Part shown: one piece after another, positions 23,802 to 33,300 of the stretch
How the letters are laid out: every line of letters begins with the position of its first letter
How positions within the stretch are numbered: position 1 is the first letter of the stretch
DNA from: a virus
DNA length: 62,906 nt
Virus record (IMG/VR): IMGVR_UViG_3300020183_000075
Coordinates: 1 to 62,906 of that record
Strand: one strand, 5' to 3'
Notes under the pieces: generated by a model
The model's database searches: none
Told to the model about the DNA's origin: nothing
The model's input: only the letters and a program-made list of their open reading frames with translations
Translations under genes and position numbers: made by a program

Positions 23802-25448
23802 TTACAAATTGATATCTTCTTCACTATCAGAACTGGAAATAAAGCCAAAACTAAACCAGTCGTCATCTTCAATTTTCTTGATTTCGCCATCAAAAAGCTC
23901 TTTTCGTATGTCAATATTCGTTATTTCTTTAAAATATGATTGTTTTGTTAACCACGAAAACAGCACCAAACACATCACCAAATCGTCGGTATGGCCATCG
24001 TCTGCAGCAAAGGTATTATATTTTGCCACAAAGGATAATAATTCTTTGATTGTGTCTTCATCCTCTATTATCAGTTTATCTTGTTCTATAAGACTTTTTA
24101 GAATAGAACATCCCAGTTTTTTAACTGTAGCGGTAGTTCTTACGCCAAACAGAGACTCTCCTTTACCGAATCCACCATTTAAAACCATGCCAGAACGACC
24201 CCTATTAGTACTCATTAAAATGTTATCATATTCTAGATCGTGGTGTAATATGTCTGCAACTTGCCCACCAATATCGTTAACTTCTACCAGAACATAAGCG
24301 TCTTTATATTTTTTACCCATAGCAGCAATAACTGTGGGAAGAAGCATGGGAGAAATTATATTATTTCTATATTTTGCCACTATTTTATATGGTGCGTCGG
24401 TTATATCAAACACCAATATTGCACTATAATCTTTTCCTTGACCTCTAGAAGTATCTACGGTCATTACATATACTCTGTTGTCTTTAGGTTCTTCGTATAT
24501 CCAAAGTCCTTCTTTACTAACTCCTAATGGTCGTCTTGAGGACAATACGTGCAGTTTAGCAGAAGAAATTAGGGTGTTAGAAGAGCCGATAAAATCGCAA
24601 TCGTATTCGCTTTGAAACTTTTGCTCTCCACCAGAACCTCCACCTAATTGTTTAATGGTTCGTTCTTTCCATTTTTGGTCGCGCATAGGACCACTCGGAT
24701 ACAGAGGAACCTGACTCCAGTGGACTTCTATAGGAATATAATCATTTCGGCCTTCTTCTCCGCGCTTTCTGTTGGCCCCCTGCCAAAGGCTGTAAAACAT
24801 GTTTAAACCGTTTGGAGTAGATACAATGATAACTTTGGTGGTTTGGCCCGAAGTAATAGTGGGATATACGGAGCTAAAAAACTCGTCCGCAACGTTGGGT
24901 GGAACGTGGGCAAACTCGTCTAAAAAGATAACGTTATACGAACCACCACGGACGGCAGAAGCAGAGGTGGCAGAAGCCATGACACGCGAACCATTTTCCA
25001 GCGAAATAGAAGTTTTATTCCATTCAACAACGCCATGTTGTAACCATTTTGGCAGATATTCATACGCTTCTTTAAGGCGCTTCATGATCTCTGTAGCCGT
25101 CTTTAACTTGTTAGCAAGAATAGCAATATTGACGCTCTGATTAAAGATTAGATAATGAACCATCCATGCAACAGTTGTAGTTGTTTTGCCGGTTTGGCGT
25201 GGTAGTTTTGCTATAACGTAACGATTATCTTGTATGGTATTTACAATCTTTTCTTGATAATCGTATAAATTAAAAGGCTCCAGTCCTTTATCAAGAGTAA
25301 CTATTTTAATATATTTTTTAATAAAATATACAGGATCATTGGCACACTTTACATACTCTTCTACCTGTTCTTTGGTAAACTCAATCTGAAAACCAACTTC
25401 TTTAAGATTGGGATTGCCTAGATATCCTGTTTTCTTTTTATAGCCCAT
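23802..25448 (-). CDS. gp17: Terminase large subunit gp17
   Basis: 548 residues (T4 gp17 is 610). The ATPase has Walker A LPRQTGKTT at about 82-90 and Walker B VIFLDEFAHV at 173-182. The RNase H-like nuclease follows, with VMTVDTSRGQGKDYSA, VLVEVNDIGGQ and a C-terminal DDGHTDDLVM. It pumps DNA into the head and cuts concatemers. Its start overlaps gp16 by 11 bases. Confidence 0.98.
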   Translation of the reverse strand: MGYKKKTGYLGNPNLKEVGFQIEFTKEQVEEYVKCANDPVYFIKKYIKIVTLDKGLEPFNLYDYQEKIVNTIQDNRYVIAKLPRQTGKTTTTVAWMVHYLIFNQSVNIAILANKLKTATEIMKRLKEAYEYLPKWLQHGVVEWNKTSISLENGSRVMASATSASAVRGGSYNVIFLDEFAHVPPNVADEFFSSVYPTITSGQTTKVIIVSTPNGLNMFYSLWQGANRKRGEEGRNDYIPIEVHWSQVPLYPSGPMRDQKWKERTIKQLGGGSGGEQKFQSEYDCDFIGSSNTLISSAKLHVLSSRRPLGVSKEGLWIYEEPKDNRVYVMTVDTSRGQGKDYSAILVFDITDAPYKIVAKYRNNIISPMLLPTVIAAMGKKYKDAYVLVEVNDIGGQVADILHHDLEYDNILMSTNRGRSGMVLNGGFGKGESLFGVRTTATVKKLGCSILKSLIEQDKLIIEDEDTIKELLSFVAKYNTFAADDGHTDDLVMCLVLFSWLTKQSYFKEITNIDIRKELFDGEIKKIEDDDWFSFGFISSSDSEEDINL

Positions 25449-25890
25449 TGTTATTATCTAAAAATGTTTGACTTTCCAAAGCCTTTTTACGACTGCGGTC
25501 TTTGTTAATCAAATCTTGTAATTCACTTGTAGAACCAACATATATGGAATTATTGGTTGTATTTTTAACGCTAACAGTCTCTTTTTTAACCGTTTTAGCT
25601 TTTTGGTGTAGGTCCAAAAGATCTTTGTTCATATCTGCTACTGTTTTTAACAGCTGAGAAACTACTTCATATGCTCGCGGAGAATCTCCTGCTTTTGCTA
25701 CTTTAAGTATTTCTTCGATGGCATCAGAACCATTTGCTATAAGCATTTTTATGTTATCTTTGGCGTATTGAAAATCTAGATCTAAATTTTTTTCTTCTTT
25801 ATCTTTATTTTCTATGGGTTGGATTGTTTTTTCTTCAACTGGCCCGATAAAATCAATACCCAGTGATTTAGAAATAATATCATTACTCAT
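25438..25890 (-). CDS. gp16: Terminase small subunit gp16
   Basis: 150 residues. The central part is a helical hairpin (DFQYAKDNIKMLIANGSDAI and DSPRAYEVVSQLLKTVADMN) as in T4 gp16, with a disordered acidic N-terminus and a polar C-terminus. Ring assemblies of gp16 regulate the gp17 motor at packaging start. The assignment is supported by the gp15-gp16-gp17 order and size (T4 164). Confidence 0.88.
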   Translation of the reverse strand: MSNDIISKSLGIDFIGPVEEKTIQPIENKDKEEKNLDLDFQYAKDNIKMLIANGSDAIEEILKVAKAGDSPRAYEVVSQLLKTVADMNKDLLDLHQKAKTVKKETVSVKNTTNNSIYVGSTSELQDLINKDRSRKKALESQTFLDNNNGL

Positions 25891-25895
25891 AATTA

Positions 25896-26567
25896 TTATC
25901 CTGTAATACCAAACGTTATTCCATCTATTAACAATTCTCCAATACCTTCGAAATTTGTTATTTTGTATTCTGTGGCTTCTTTTCCATAAACATATGATTT
26001 AGCATTAAAAATATACGAACTTATTATCGATCTTCTGCTATTAAAATCGCCTTCATATTCTTGTATCAGATTTGTCTGCATAAGAGTAATAGGAATATCT
26101 ACTTTTCTATGCAAATCTGTTAGATTCATTGTTATCACAAATTCTGGACTAAAATAAGGCAATATTTGTTCCATTATTTGTAAATTTTCATCGATATTTC
26201 TAGTATATGCGTATAAACCAAATGTAAAATTATAAGGAACTTCAGAGTATGAAGCAGAACCTGTTAAGCCTGTTGTGTTGTTTATTTTTCGTTTTAATTT
26301 GTTTATGTGTCTAACAGGATCGTATGTGATGTTTGTTATCTCAAATGCAAGTTGAGGAATGCTTAATTCAACTCTAGTAAGATCACTAATAGAGCTTGGG
26401 AGAATTAAACGCTTAACAAATTTTTCTTTAGGAGAATACGTTAAAGGAACTAAAATGTCGTGATTTTCTCCCGTAGAAGTTTTCTGCATTACATGAAAAT
26501 TATTAAATAACGAACCAAAAGCAATAACAAGCTTTCGTATTGATTCGTTTTTATAATACGTAAACAT
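25896..26567 (-). CDS. gp15: Tail sheath stabilizer and terminator gp15
   Basis: 223 residues (T4 272). MFTYYKNESIRKLVIAFGSL, VPLTYSPKEKFVKRL, QIMEQILPYFSPEFVITMN and DFNSRRSIISSYIFNAK match the T4 gp15 pattern. The protein forms the ring that ends the tail and joins it to the neck. It starts one base inside the gp14 stop (TGATG), so expression is coupled. The C-terminal extension of T4 gp15 is absent. Confidence 0.92.
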   Translation of the reverse strand: MFTYYKNESIRKLVIAFGSLFNNFHVMQKTSTGENHDILVPLTYSPKEKFVKRLILPSSISDLTRVELSIPQLAFEITNITYDPVRHINKLKRKINNTTGLTGSASYSEVPYNFTFGLYAYTRNIDENLQIMEQILPYFSPEFVITMNLTDLHRKVDIPITLMQTNLIQEYEGDFNSRRSIISSYIFNAKSYVYGKEATEYKITNFEGIGELLIDGITFGITG

Positions 26568-27196
26568 CAGTAATTTCCTTCAGAAAATGGATCTGTTTCT
26601 GTAAAATCTAATATATTTAGTTCAGTATCCAGATCCTGAATTTCTTGGTTCTCGGCAGTTGTACCACGAAGGTGGTCTTCTGTCTGTGCTGCATCTATAT
26701 CTGTATTGCCTGTTGTGAAGTGCTCTTCGTTGTAGGTGAATAGTTCGCAGGTAAGTCTAAAGCTGTATAATTTTCCTAGTTGATAAAAAGGGTTTTCATG
26801 TTCTACGAAATTTATTTCAAATACAGCCTTTGCCAGCGGAAAGAATATCAAATCACCTTCTCTTGGCCTTGTTATCTCTGGTATTCTGGTTTGAACTTCT
26901 TGAATAAATCTTTTCTTGGATACAGTAAGATTAACATTATCTCTAACTTCGATACCAAATTTACTAGCAATATCTCCTTGGCCTTCAAACCCAGCAACAG
27001 AATCAATATACATCTCTAAAGGTATACCAGTTTTAAAAAACGTACCCCATTGTTCTCCAAAAAGTAAATCTTGTTTAAATTTATCTCTAGGAATATAAAC
27101 CATATCTCTTCCCATTGTTTTTATCATTTCAATGGTGAGATCTTCTACAAGATTTTGTTCTCCAGAATAATCTTTAAAATATGGATTTATTGGCAT
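26567..27196 (-). CDS. gp14: Neck protein gp14
   Basis: 209 residues. MPINPYFKDYSGEQNLVEDL, GRDMVYIPR, GEQWGTFFKTGIPLEMYID and KFGIEVRDNVNLTVSKKRF correspond to T4 gp14. Late parts describe a beta core followed by an acidic tail. With gp13 it forms the neck that closes the filled head and takes up the tail. The order gp13-gp14-gp15 is conserved. Confidence 0.93.
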   Translation of the reverse strand: MPINPYFKDYSGEQNLVEDLTIEMIKTMGRDMVYIPRDKFKQDLLFGEQWGTFFKTGIPLEMYIDSVAGFEGQGDIASKFGIEVRDNVNLTVSKKRFIQEVQTRIPEITRPREGDLIFFPLAKAVFEINFVEHENPFYQLGKLYSFRLTCELFTYNEEHFTTGNTDIDAAQTEDHLRGTTAENQEIQDLDTELNILDFTETDPFSEGNY

Positions 27197-27197
27197 A

Positions 27198-27998
27198 TTA
27201 ACCTGTCATGAAATCTACTGGCAGTTCAGAATTATATAAGAATTCTTGTTCTATTTGAGCAATTTCTTGCATTGCTTCTGCGTAAATCTGTCCTCCACGC
27301 ATAGTTACTCCACCGGGCAAAGCAACACCATCAAATTTAGACATGTTGGTTCCCCATTGTTTCTTTATAAGAGCTGTTGCATATCTCTTTAAATAACGAT
27401 CATCATATATTTCTGTATATTTTTCAGGGTCTAAAATGGCATACGCTTGTATGACAATCCAGTCTCCTTCTTTTACTTCTTCACTCCACTTCATATTTAA
27501 GTTTAAACGATTAGTAACTTTGCTAAATGCTATAGCCTTTTCTGGCTGAAAATAATCTTCAATAAGTTTTATATACCGCATCATAGCATCGTAATTTGCA
27601 AGACCCATAGAATGAGTTCCTTGGAGATTACGATTTACACCAAAATAATCTGTTAATGCCATTTGATATCGAACATCAAACATATTGATGTTGGCAAAAT
27701 TACCAAATTGCATCACTTTAACTATAGAAACTATTTCTTTACCGCTTGGTCCATCAACACCATTAGGAGGAAGAATATCATCCGTATTAATGTATTGATT
27801 GATAATGTCTTGGGCAGTTATTTGGTATTTAAAAAATACTTTTTCAACACCATCAAAATGGCGTTCAACAAAGAAATCCAAAGCATCATCAAGTCGTTCT
27901 TCACACTGCTGCCAGTCAACGTTTATTTCGACTACAGGAGCACCTAAACGGCGTAAACAGTATTGTATCAGGGATTCTCTTGAATTTGGTTTTGCCAT
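27198..27998 (-). CDS. gp13: Neck protein gp13
   Basis: 266 residues (T4 309). SRESLIQYCLRRLGAPVVEI, CEERLDDALDFFVERHFDG, WSEEVKEGDWIVIQAYAIL and a helical KRYATALIKKQWGTNMSKF match neck protein gp13. ATG 27998 follows AAGGTAATTT, and a late promoter CATAAATA lies 15 bases upstream. This is probably the first gene of the gp13-14-15-16-17 late run. Confidence 0.93.
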   Translation of the reverse strand: MAKPNSRESLIQYCLRRLGAPVVEINVDWQQCEERLDDALDFFVERHFDGVEKVFFKYQITAQDIINQYINTDDILPPNGVDGPSGKEIVSIVKVMQFGNFANINMFDVRYQMALTDYFGVNRNLQGTHSMGLANYDAMMRYIKLIEDYFQPEKAIAFSKVTNRLNLNMKWSEEVKEGDWIVIQAYAILDPEKYTEIYDDRYLKRYATALIKKQWGTNMSKFDGVALPGGVTMRGGQIYAEAMQEIAQIEQEFLYNSELPVDFMTG

Positions 27999-28013
27999 AA
28001 ATTACCTTACAAG

Positions 28014-28021
28014 TATTTATG
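28014..28021 (-). promoter_or_regulatory. Late promoter CATAAATA before gp13
   Basis: A minus-strand octamer in the 41-base gap ahead of gp13, followed by CTTGTAAGG. It shares the longer word CATAAATACTTGTA with the promoter at 14447-14454. The 15-base spacing leaves room for the AAGG ribosome binding site. Confidence 0.78.
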
Positions 28022-28039
28022 GCATTTTAAAATTTCAGG

Positions 28040-28645
28040 TTATTGTTGTGCTATAGAATCTGGAGGAAGTTCTGGACCTTGTGGCTTACTTTCTGTAGAT
28101 TGGGGCTTTGGGTCTGGAGTTGTTATTGGTGTTTTTAAAACTTCATTAAAATCCATATTTTCAATATAATAACGTCTTGTTATTGGTTCATTTGCTTCAT
28201 CTGGTTCGCTATGATGATAATTACTAAATCCAGGCATATTTAATGGGCAATTTAGTCTAGGATAATCTAATTTACTATATTCAGCACCAGTAGACATCAG
28301 CCATGTATGAGGTTTATCTCCACAACCACAACCACCACAATAGTGCTTCCCTGCAGTTTTACTTTCTTTTAAATGTTCACATGGTGGAAGGATTCCACCA
28401 TTATTAGTATTACCAAAACAACTCAGAACTCGTAGTTGCTTTGATGCAGGACTGGTTTTTTTATCTGTTAATCCTCTAGAGGTTAAAGCGGTAGCAAAGC
28501 TTTTAACCATACTCATTTTATTAATAAATCCATCATTTTGCGGTTGTTGATTAACAACACTTCTAAATGATTGAAATTTTTGTTCGTTATTTACTGGATC
28601 TGGTTGATCCGACGTTTTTTTATTTTTATTGCATCCACATCCCAT
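28040..28645 (-). CDS. Cys-rich hypothetical protein upstream of gp13
   Basis: 201 residues starting MGCGCNKNKK. A second Cys group lies in the middle (VLSCFG, LPPCEHL, HYCGGCGCGDKPHTWL, LNCPLNMPGF), and a Pro-rich tail ends the protein. Paired C-x-C and C-x2-C groups could bind a metal or form disulfides. I see no signal peptide with a hydrophobic core, so a lipoprotein is unlikely despite the early Cys. AGGAG precedes the ATG. The family is not recognised. Neighbours suggest a virion or neck-related protein. Confidence 0.7.
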   Translation of the reverse strand: MGCGCNKNKKTSDQPDPVNNEQKFQSFRSVVNQQPQNDGFINKMSMVKSFATALTSRGLTDKKTSPASKQLRVLSCFGNTNNGGILPPCEHLKESKTAGKHYCGGCGCGDKPHTWLMSTGAEYSKLDYPRLNCPLNMPGFSNYHHSEPDEANEPITRRYYIENMDFNEVLKTPITTPDPKPQSTESKPQGPELPPDSIAQQ

Positions 28646-28706
28646 AATGTAAACTCCTATACTTATATAGTTATATTACAGTAAAAAAATTAATAGTCAA
28701 ATATAA

Positions 28707-30368
28707 TTAAACAGAATTAGTTTGTCTGTTTGTAAAAGCTCGTTTACAGTTTTCAACATCAACCTGATAATCATCACGAGTTCTAGCCCAATCTTCATTG
28801 AAATTTTGAGTTAAAGTATTTAACTGATTTTGATAAATTTGTTCACAATCATTTTTTGTTGTAACTTTACAAACTTCTTTTTCTTGTGATATTCTTTGTT
28901 TTTCTTGTTCAAAGGCACGTCTTAAAAGTCTTTGTTTATATAACAATTTTTGAAACACAGAATCCAAACAAGTTTTAATATCTTTATATTCTAATGAATA
29001 ATAATTTCCTGGTCCCGGTGGTACTAATACAGGTCTAGGAAATAATACTGGAAGTTTATATGGTCCGGGTATTTTTGGAAAACTATACGCAGATTTTACG
29101 TTTGAAATATTTTCAATATAAATTCTTCTAAATAATCTAATTTTTATTGGAGCATTTCTATCGACTATAGAAACTCTACCATACGATTGTGTTGTTGCAT
29201 CTTGTGCATAATTATAATAATTTTTAGATATTTTTTGAGTTGATCCTAATTTATAACCAGTAGATGTTAAATATAAACCATCTTTTAAATGTGCATTGTT
29301 GTACACATTGCTGGTCGAATTTATGTTTTTAAAATAAAGAGCAAGCTCATCTTGACTTGGTAGATACCAATCTTGAAATCCATTTTTCTTGTATGATTTG
29401 ATATAATTTAAAAGTTTTGTTCCAATATTAGAATCGGTATTATATAAACCATCAGAATTTGATATGTTTATATCATTTGCGGTTTCTGTGGTTGAGTTAT
29501 ATGGTAAATCTATTTCTATATCTTCCGTGTCTGCTATTAATATCCAAGTATTTGTATATCCTGTTTGTGCGCCTTTTCTGGCTTTATAAAGGTTTGGATT
29601 TCCTGTGTTGGTATTACCAAAAACAAATACCTCTTTATTAGTGTCTACATCAAACGTTCCAACATAAAATCCACCCTGATAATAATCACCAATATTTGGA
29701 ATCTTTTTGAGATTGTTTGTGGTTTCGTCTAATTCTTTTTTATACACTATTGGAGAAATTCGTGGCTGTATAGAATACGAATTAATGAGACCATCACAAA
29801 TATTGGTTGCACACGAAAATAGTCCTGTTACGCTGGGCGGAAACCAAGTGCCTGAACATTCTGGTTGTGTTGTCTTTTCACATATAGGAGAACCACCAGT
29901 AAACCCACAACAATGGCCAATAATCATATTAGCTGTTATATCAGAAGTTCTATAGTCTGATGGCTCTTCTGTAATATTACTATTTTTTACACCATTACAC
30001 GCAACATTACCACCATCTGTAACACAAACTCCCCCCAGAGTAAAGCTGGGATACAGACCTTCTGTTCCATCTTGATTTTTTTCGGCACACTCTATCGCAC
30101 TGTTAACAGATTCACAAACTTGAATGTATGTTCCGTTGTCGTCTTTCCAATAACAGCAAACTCCTTCTGGACTAATTAAATTTGAAACACACGTTGCAGT
30201 CTGTGGACAAAATGTGGAATTGGTTCCACCAAGAATAAAAAATCCACCTTGGCAAATACTGCGGTTGGCTACAACCATATTTGCACTACAACACCAACCA
30301 CTACCGCCTTGATCTACGTTAGGCTTAATTTGTTGATTTTGTATTCTGGATCTGAAATGTATACTCAT
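28707..30368 (-). CDS. GxCC-repeat adhesin with Lcl/DUF1566-like domain
   Basis: 553 residues. Residues 24-192 hold Cys-rich units (GWCCSANM, GVCCYWKDDNG, GHCCGFTGGS), each continuing with spaced single Cys residues. Residues 220-410 look like an Lcl/DUF1566 lectin-type domain: GDYYQGGFYVGTF, then GFQDWYLPSQDELALYFK and closing strands with IKIRLFRRI. The C-terminal 100 residues form a charged coiled coil (QRLLRRAFEQEKQRISQEKE). The protein lacks the collagen-like N-terminus of its neighbours. Likely a receptor-binding or decoration protein of the tail; family and receptor are unknown. Confidence 0.7.
   Translation of the reverse strand: MSIHFRSRIQNQQIKPNVDQGGSGWCCSANMVVANRSICQGGFFILGGTNSTFCPQTATCVSNLISPEGVCCYWKDDNGTYIQVCESVNSAIECAEKNQDGTEGLYPSFTLGGVCVTDGGNVACNGVKNSNITEEPSDYRTSDITANMIIGHCCGFTGGSPICEKTTQPECSGTWFPPSVTGLFSCATNICDGLINSYSIQPRISPIVYKKELDETTNNLKKIPNIGDYYQGGFYVGTFDVDTNKEVFVFGNTNTGNPNLYKARKGAQTGYTNTWILIADTEDIEIDLPYNSTTETANDINISNSDGLYNTDSNIGTKLLNYIKSYKKNGFQDWYLPSQDELALYFKNINSTSNVYNNAHLKDGLYLTSTGYKLGSTQKISKNYYNYAQDATTQSYGRVSIVDRNAPIKIRLFRRIYIENISNVKSAYSFPKIPGPYKLPVLFPRPVLVPPGPGNYYSLEYKDIKTCLDSVFQKLLYKQRLLRRAFEQEKQRISQEKEVCKVTTKNDCEQIYQNQLNTLTQNFNEDWARTRDDYQVDVENCKRAFTNRQTNSV
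29795..30302 (-). repeat. GxCC Cys-rich repeats (protein-level), copy set 4
   Basis: This segment encodes irregular units of the G-x-C-C ... C ... C type within the 553-residue adhesin. Three paired-Cys starts are visible. Spacing is looser than in the gene at 35505-38318. Confidence 0.6.
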
Positions 30369-30369
30369 T

Positions 30370-33300
30370 TTAGCAATCTGGTAAAGTGTTGCAATCAGTA
30401 GTGGTAGAGCAATCCATTAACACGCACTGATTGTTTCCATTTTCGTCTGTTATCAATTTATATTTATTAACTCTTGGACTGGGCAAAGTTAAAGATATTG
30501 GAGTTCTAGGAACCGATACTAATTTTGTTTTTTCTACAGTTCTGAAAGAGCCATCGACAGTATCTATCAGAGAAAATATTACAGTTGCGTATATATTTAC
30601 ATTTGTGGTATTACTGTATCCGGTTGTAGGAACTTTATTGAAGAATATAAGAGGATTATCTGTCGATACAATGGTATGTACACCTGCACCATCATTAAAA
30701 GAACTGGTTGGTTCTGTGCTCCAATTTATTATGAACCCGTCGTATTCATACCAGTAATTTACTTGATAAGCGTCTAATTTAAAATTAGTGCCAGCAATAT
30801 AGTATTCAAATCCATTATCTGTCACAGGAACGCATTGTGGATTAGAACCATTACAATCGGTTGTTACGGTTGCAGAAAAATATCCCAGTTGATAATCTGT
30901 AATTATATTTGTAGAAAAATCAATTTCTGGTATTTTTGAATTTGGGTCTTTATATTTTTTAACTATTCTGATGGGAGCATTTCTGACCGTAGAACTACAT
31001 CCATCTGCACTCCAATTATAAAATGGAATATCTTCTCCGTCAGTATAATAGACTACAAATTCGTTGCTCTGTAGTGATGCGGTCGGGAGAATAATTGGAG
31101 TGCCACTTATTGCTTTTTCTATTTTGAAACGAGTTCGATCTTCACCATCACATGCGCGCATAGTCAAAGATGTAGGATCAGAAGGATCGCTCGGTTGGCC
31201 ATTCATGTAATAAAAGTATTCGTTTGTTTTTTCTACAGCAGGGACATCGCCGTATATTCTTGGTGTTAATACAGTATTACCGGATCCATCATCTGCTCTT
31301 TCTATGGTTATAACACGATATTGTGTTGGAGATGGAGATATAGAACAATCAATATTAGCACCTGCTCCTGTGTTTGGTTTAAATGGAGATCCATTTTCTC
31401 CAAAACAAACAGAAGTACATTCTTTATTGGTGCACATCATTACAGAACCATCACAGTCTTGGCAGAACATGGGATACCAGAATATCTGATTTAATTGTGC
31501 TTTAACAGTTAAATATTCTTGCTCGGTAGAATACCAGTTTAAAGTGTCTTTTAGATCCCAGCTGTAAATAGTATTAAGAGAACCGCACTCTAATATTTGT
31601 TCAGTAATTCTATCTAAAATTAATTTTCTATCTGTTGAGCCCGGAATTGGTTCAGTATCAGATAGTTTTATTTCTCTAATACTGTCAATAGAATAACGAG
31701 GATCTCGGTCATACTTACAACCACTAGGTACACATCTTTTATTAGCACTTACCGAGCAACCATACGATACGTTTGTGGTATTGATAATATCAACCAAGCA
31801 GTTTTGTTTTGTTACATCTATTAGACTTGTGCCGGGTATACAGTATGTTTTAAATACTAATGCATACTTTGTTCTTTCAAATGTTCTGACACGACATACT
31901 CCAGCTTGTTTGGGATCTGCAAAACTACCTTCACATATTCCGCTGTTAGAATAACTTGTGTAGATTACAAAATATCTAACATCGGAACCGGGTTCGGAAA
32001 ATTGTAATACAGTATCATTAATTTTATTGTCGTCTTTTGCCGGACAACAAGTAGCCAACTCTGCTGGTGTTATAAATGTAACACCTGCATTTTCATTTTC
32101 AGCTGTAAAAAGTACTGCTTTTTCGTTTGTGATATTATTACTATTTTGTATAAAATTAGTAATATTTGTAATTATATTTCTTTGATCTATTTCTGATGTT
32201 ACACCAGCCGATACTAGATCTCCATATAGCCCAGAAACATTTTCAAAAGATACATTATGCCAATATGGATAATCTTCTTGCCCTGCTAGCGATACTCCTT
32301 TACAACCGATCTGGAAAGAACCGTCATTCATTAGAATATCTAATAAATTATTACAAGATCCTTCACAATTATTCACGCCAGACCCTATATTCCATTCTGA
32401 ATGTTTGCATGTTACAGCAACCGTAGGATCTGCACTGAGATCGTTTTCTTTAGTTATCCTGCAGTCATTATTGTCTTCAACATCTGACGTGGTTATGCAA
32501 ACAGGAGTAACCACATAATCAGAGCCCACCTTCTGCAGATCAACACAGAAATCACAAGACCCGTATTGAGACTGAACCGGATAAAAATAATTAACACCAG
32601 TATTTGTGTCTTGTGTATAACAATCACGACAATATCGTTTAGCTAACCATTCTGATTTTATCAGTTTACTGTTTGGTCTTCCAGCACAAGATGAGATATA
32701 TCTGGGTTTCATCTTATATGTTAAAGAAGTTTTTACCACGCCAGAACTGTCTTTCATCTGTATAACAAAATTGGCTGCTTCATATATTGTGTCTGGTCCA
32801 ATATTATCACTATTATTATCAAATTGTAGTGCAAATGTTAGACCGCTAGTTCCTGTTGGATTTGTTAATGTATATTCTCCTGAAAGATTGTCATAATTTC
32901 CTGATATATCTCTAGTAAAGAAAAAACCAATTTGAAAACCTGTAGCTGAATCCGTATATACTCTTTGTTGTTTAATAACAACATTAGAATCATTAGTTTT
33001 TGCTCTAAATATGGCTACAGTTCCGGGATTTCCTACACTTACACTATTGTCAGGAATTACATTATCAGTAATTACTGAAGGCTGTACAGTCTCTAAAATA
33101 TAGTATAAATTACAAGGTCCACGCAAATCACAAGACTGAGTATTCCACACACCGCCAGCAGCACTGCAAACTGTTTCTGATACAATATTGTGACAAGTTC
33201 CATCAATACAGCAAGAACCAACTCTGCAAGAATTTTCACAACTTATCAGTGCGTTAAATACACCAGCACGAACATCTTCACAAAATTCTCTGGTAACATA

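Noticed and set aside
28040-28645. Lipoprotein suggested by the early Cys in MGCGC
   Set aside because: There is no hydrophobic signal segment before the Cys, and the sequence after it is polar.
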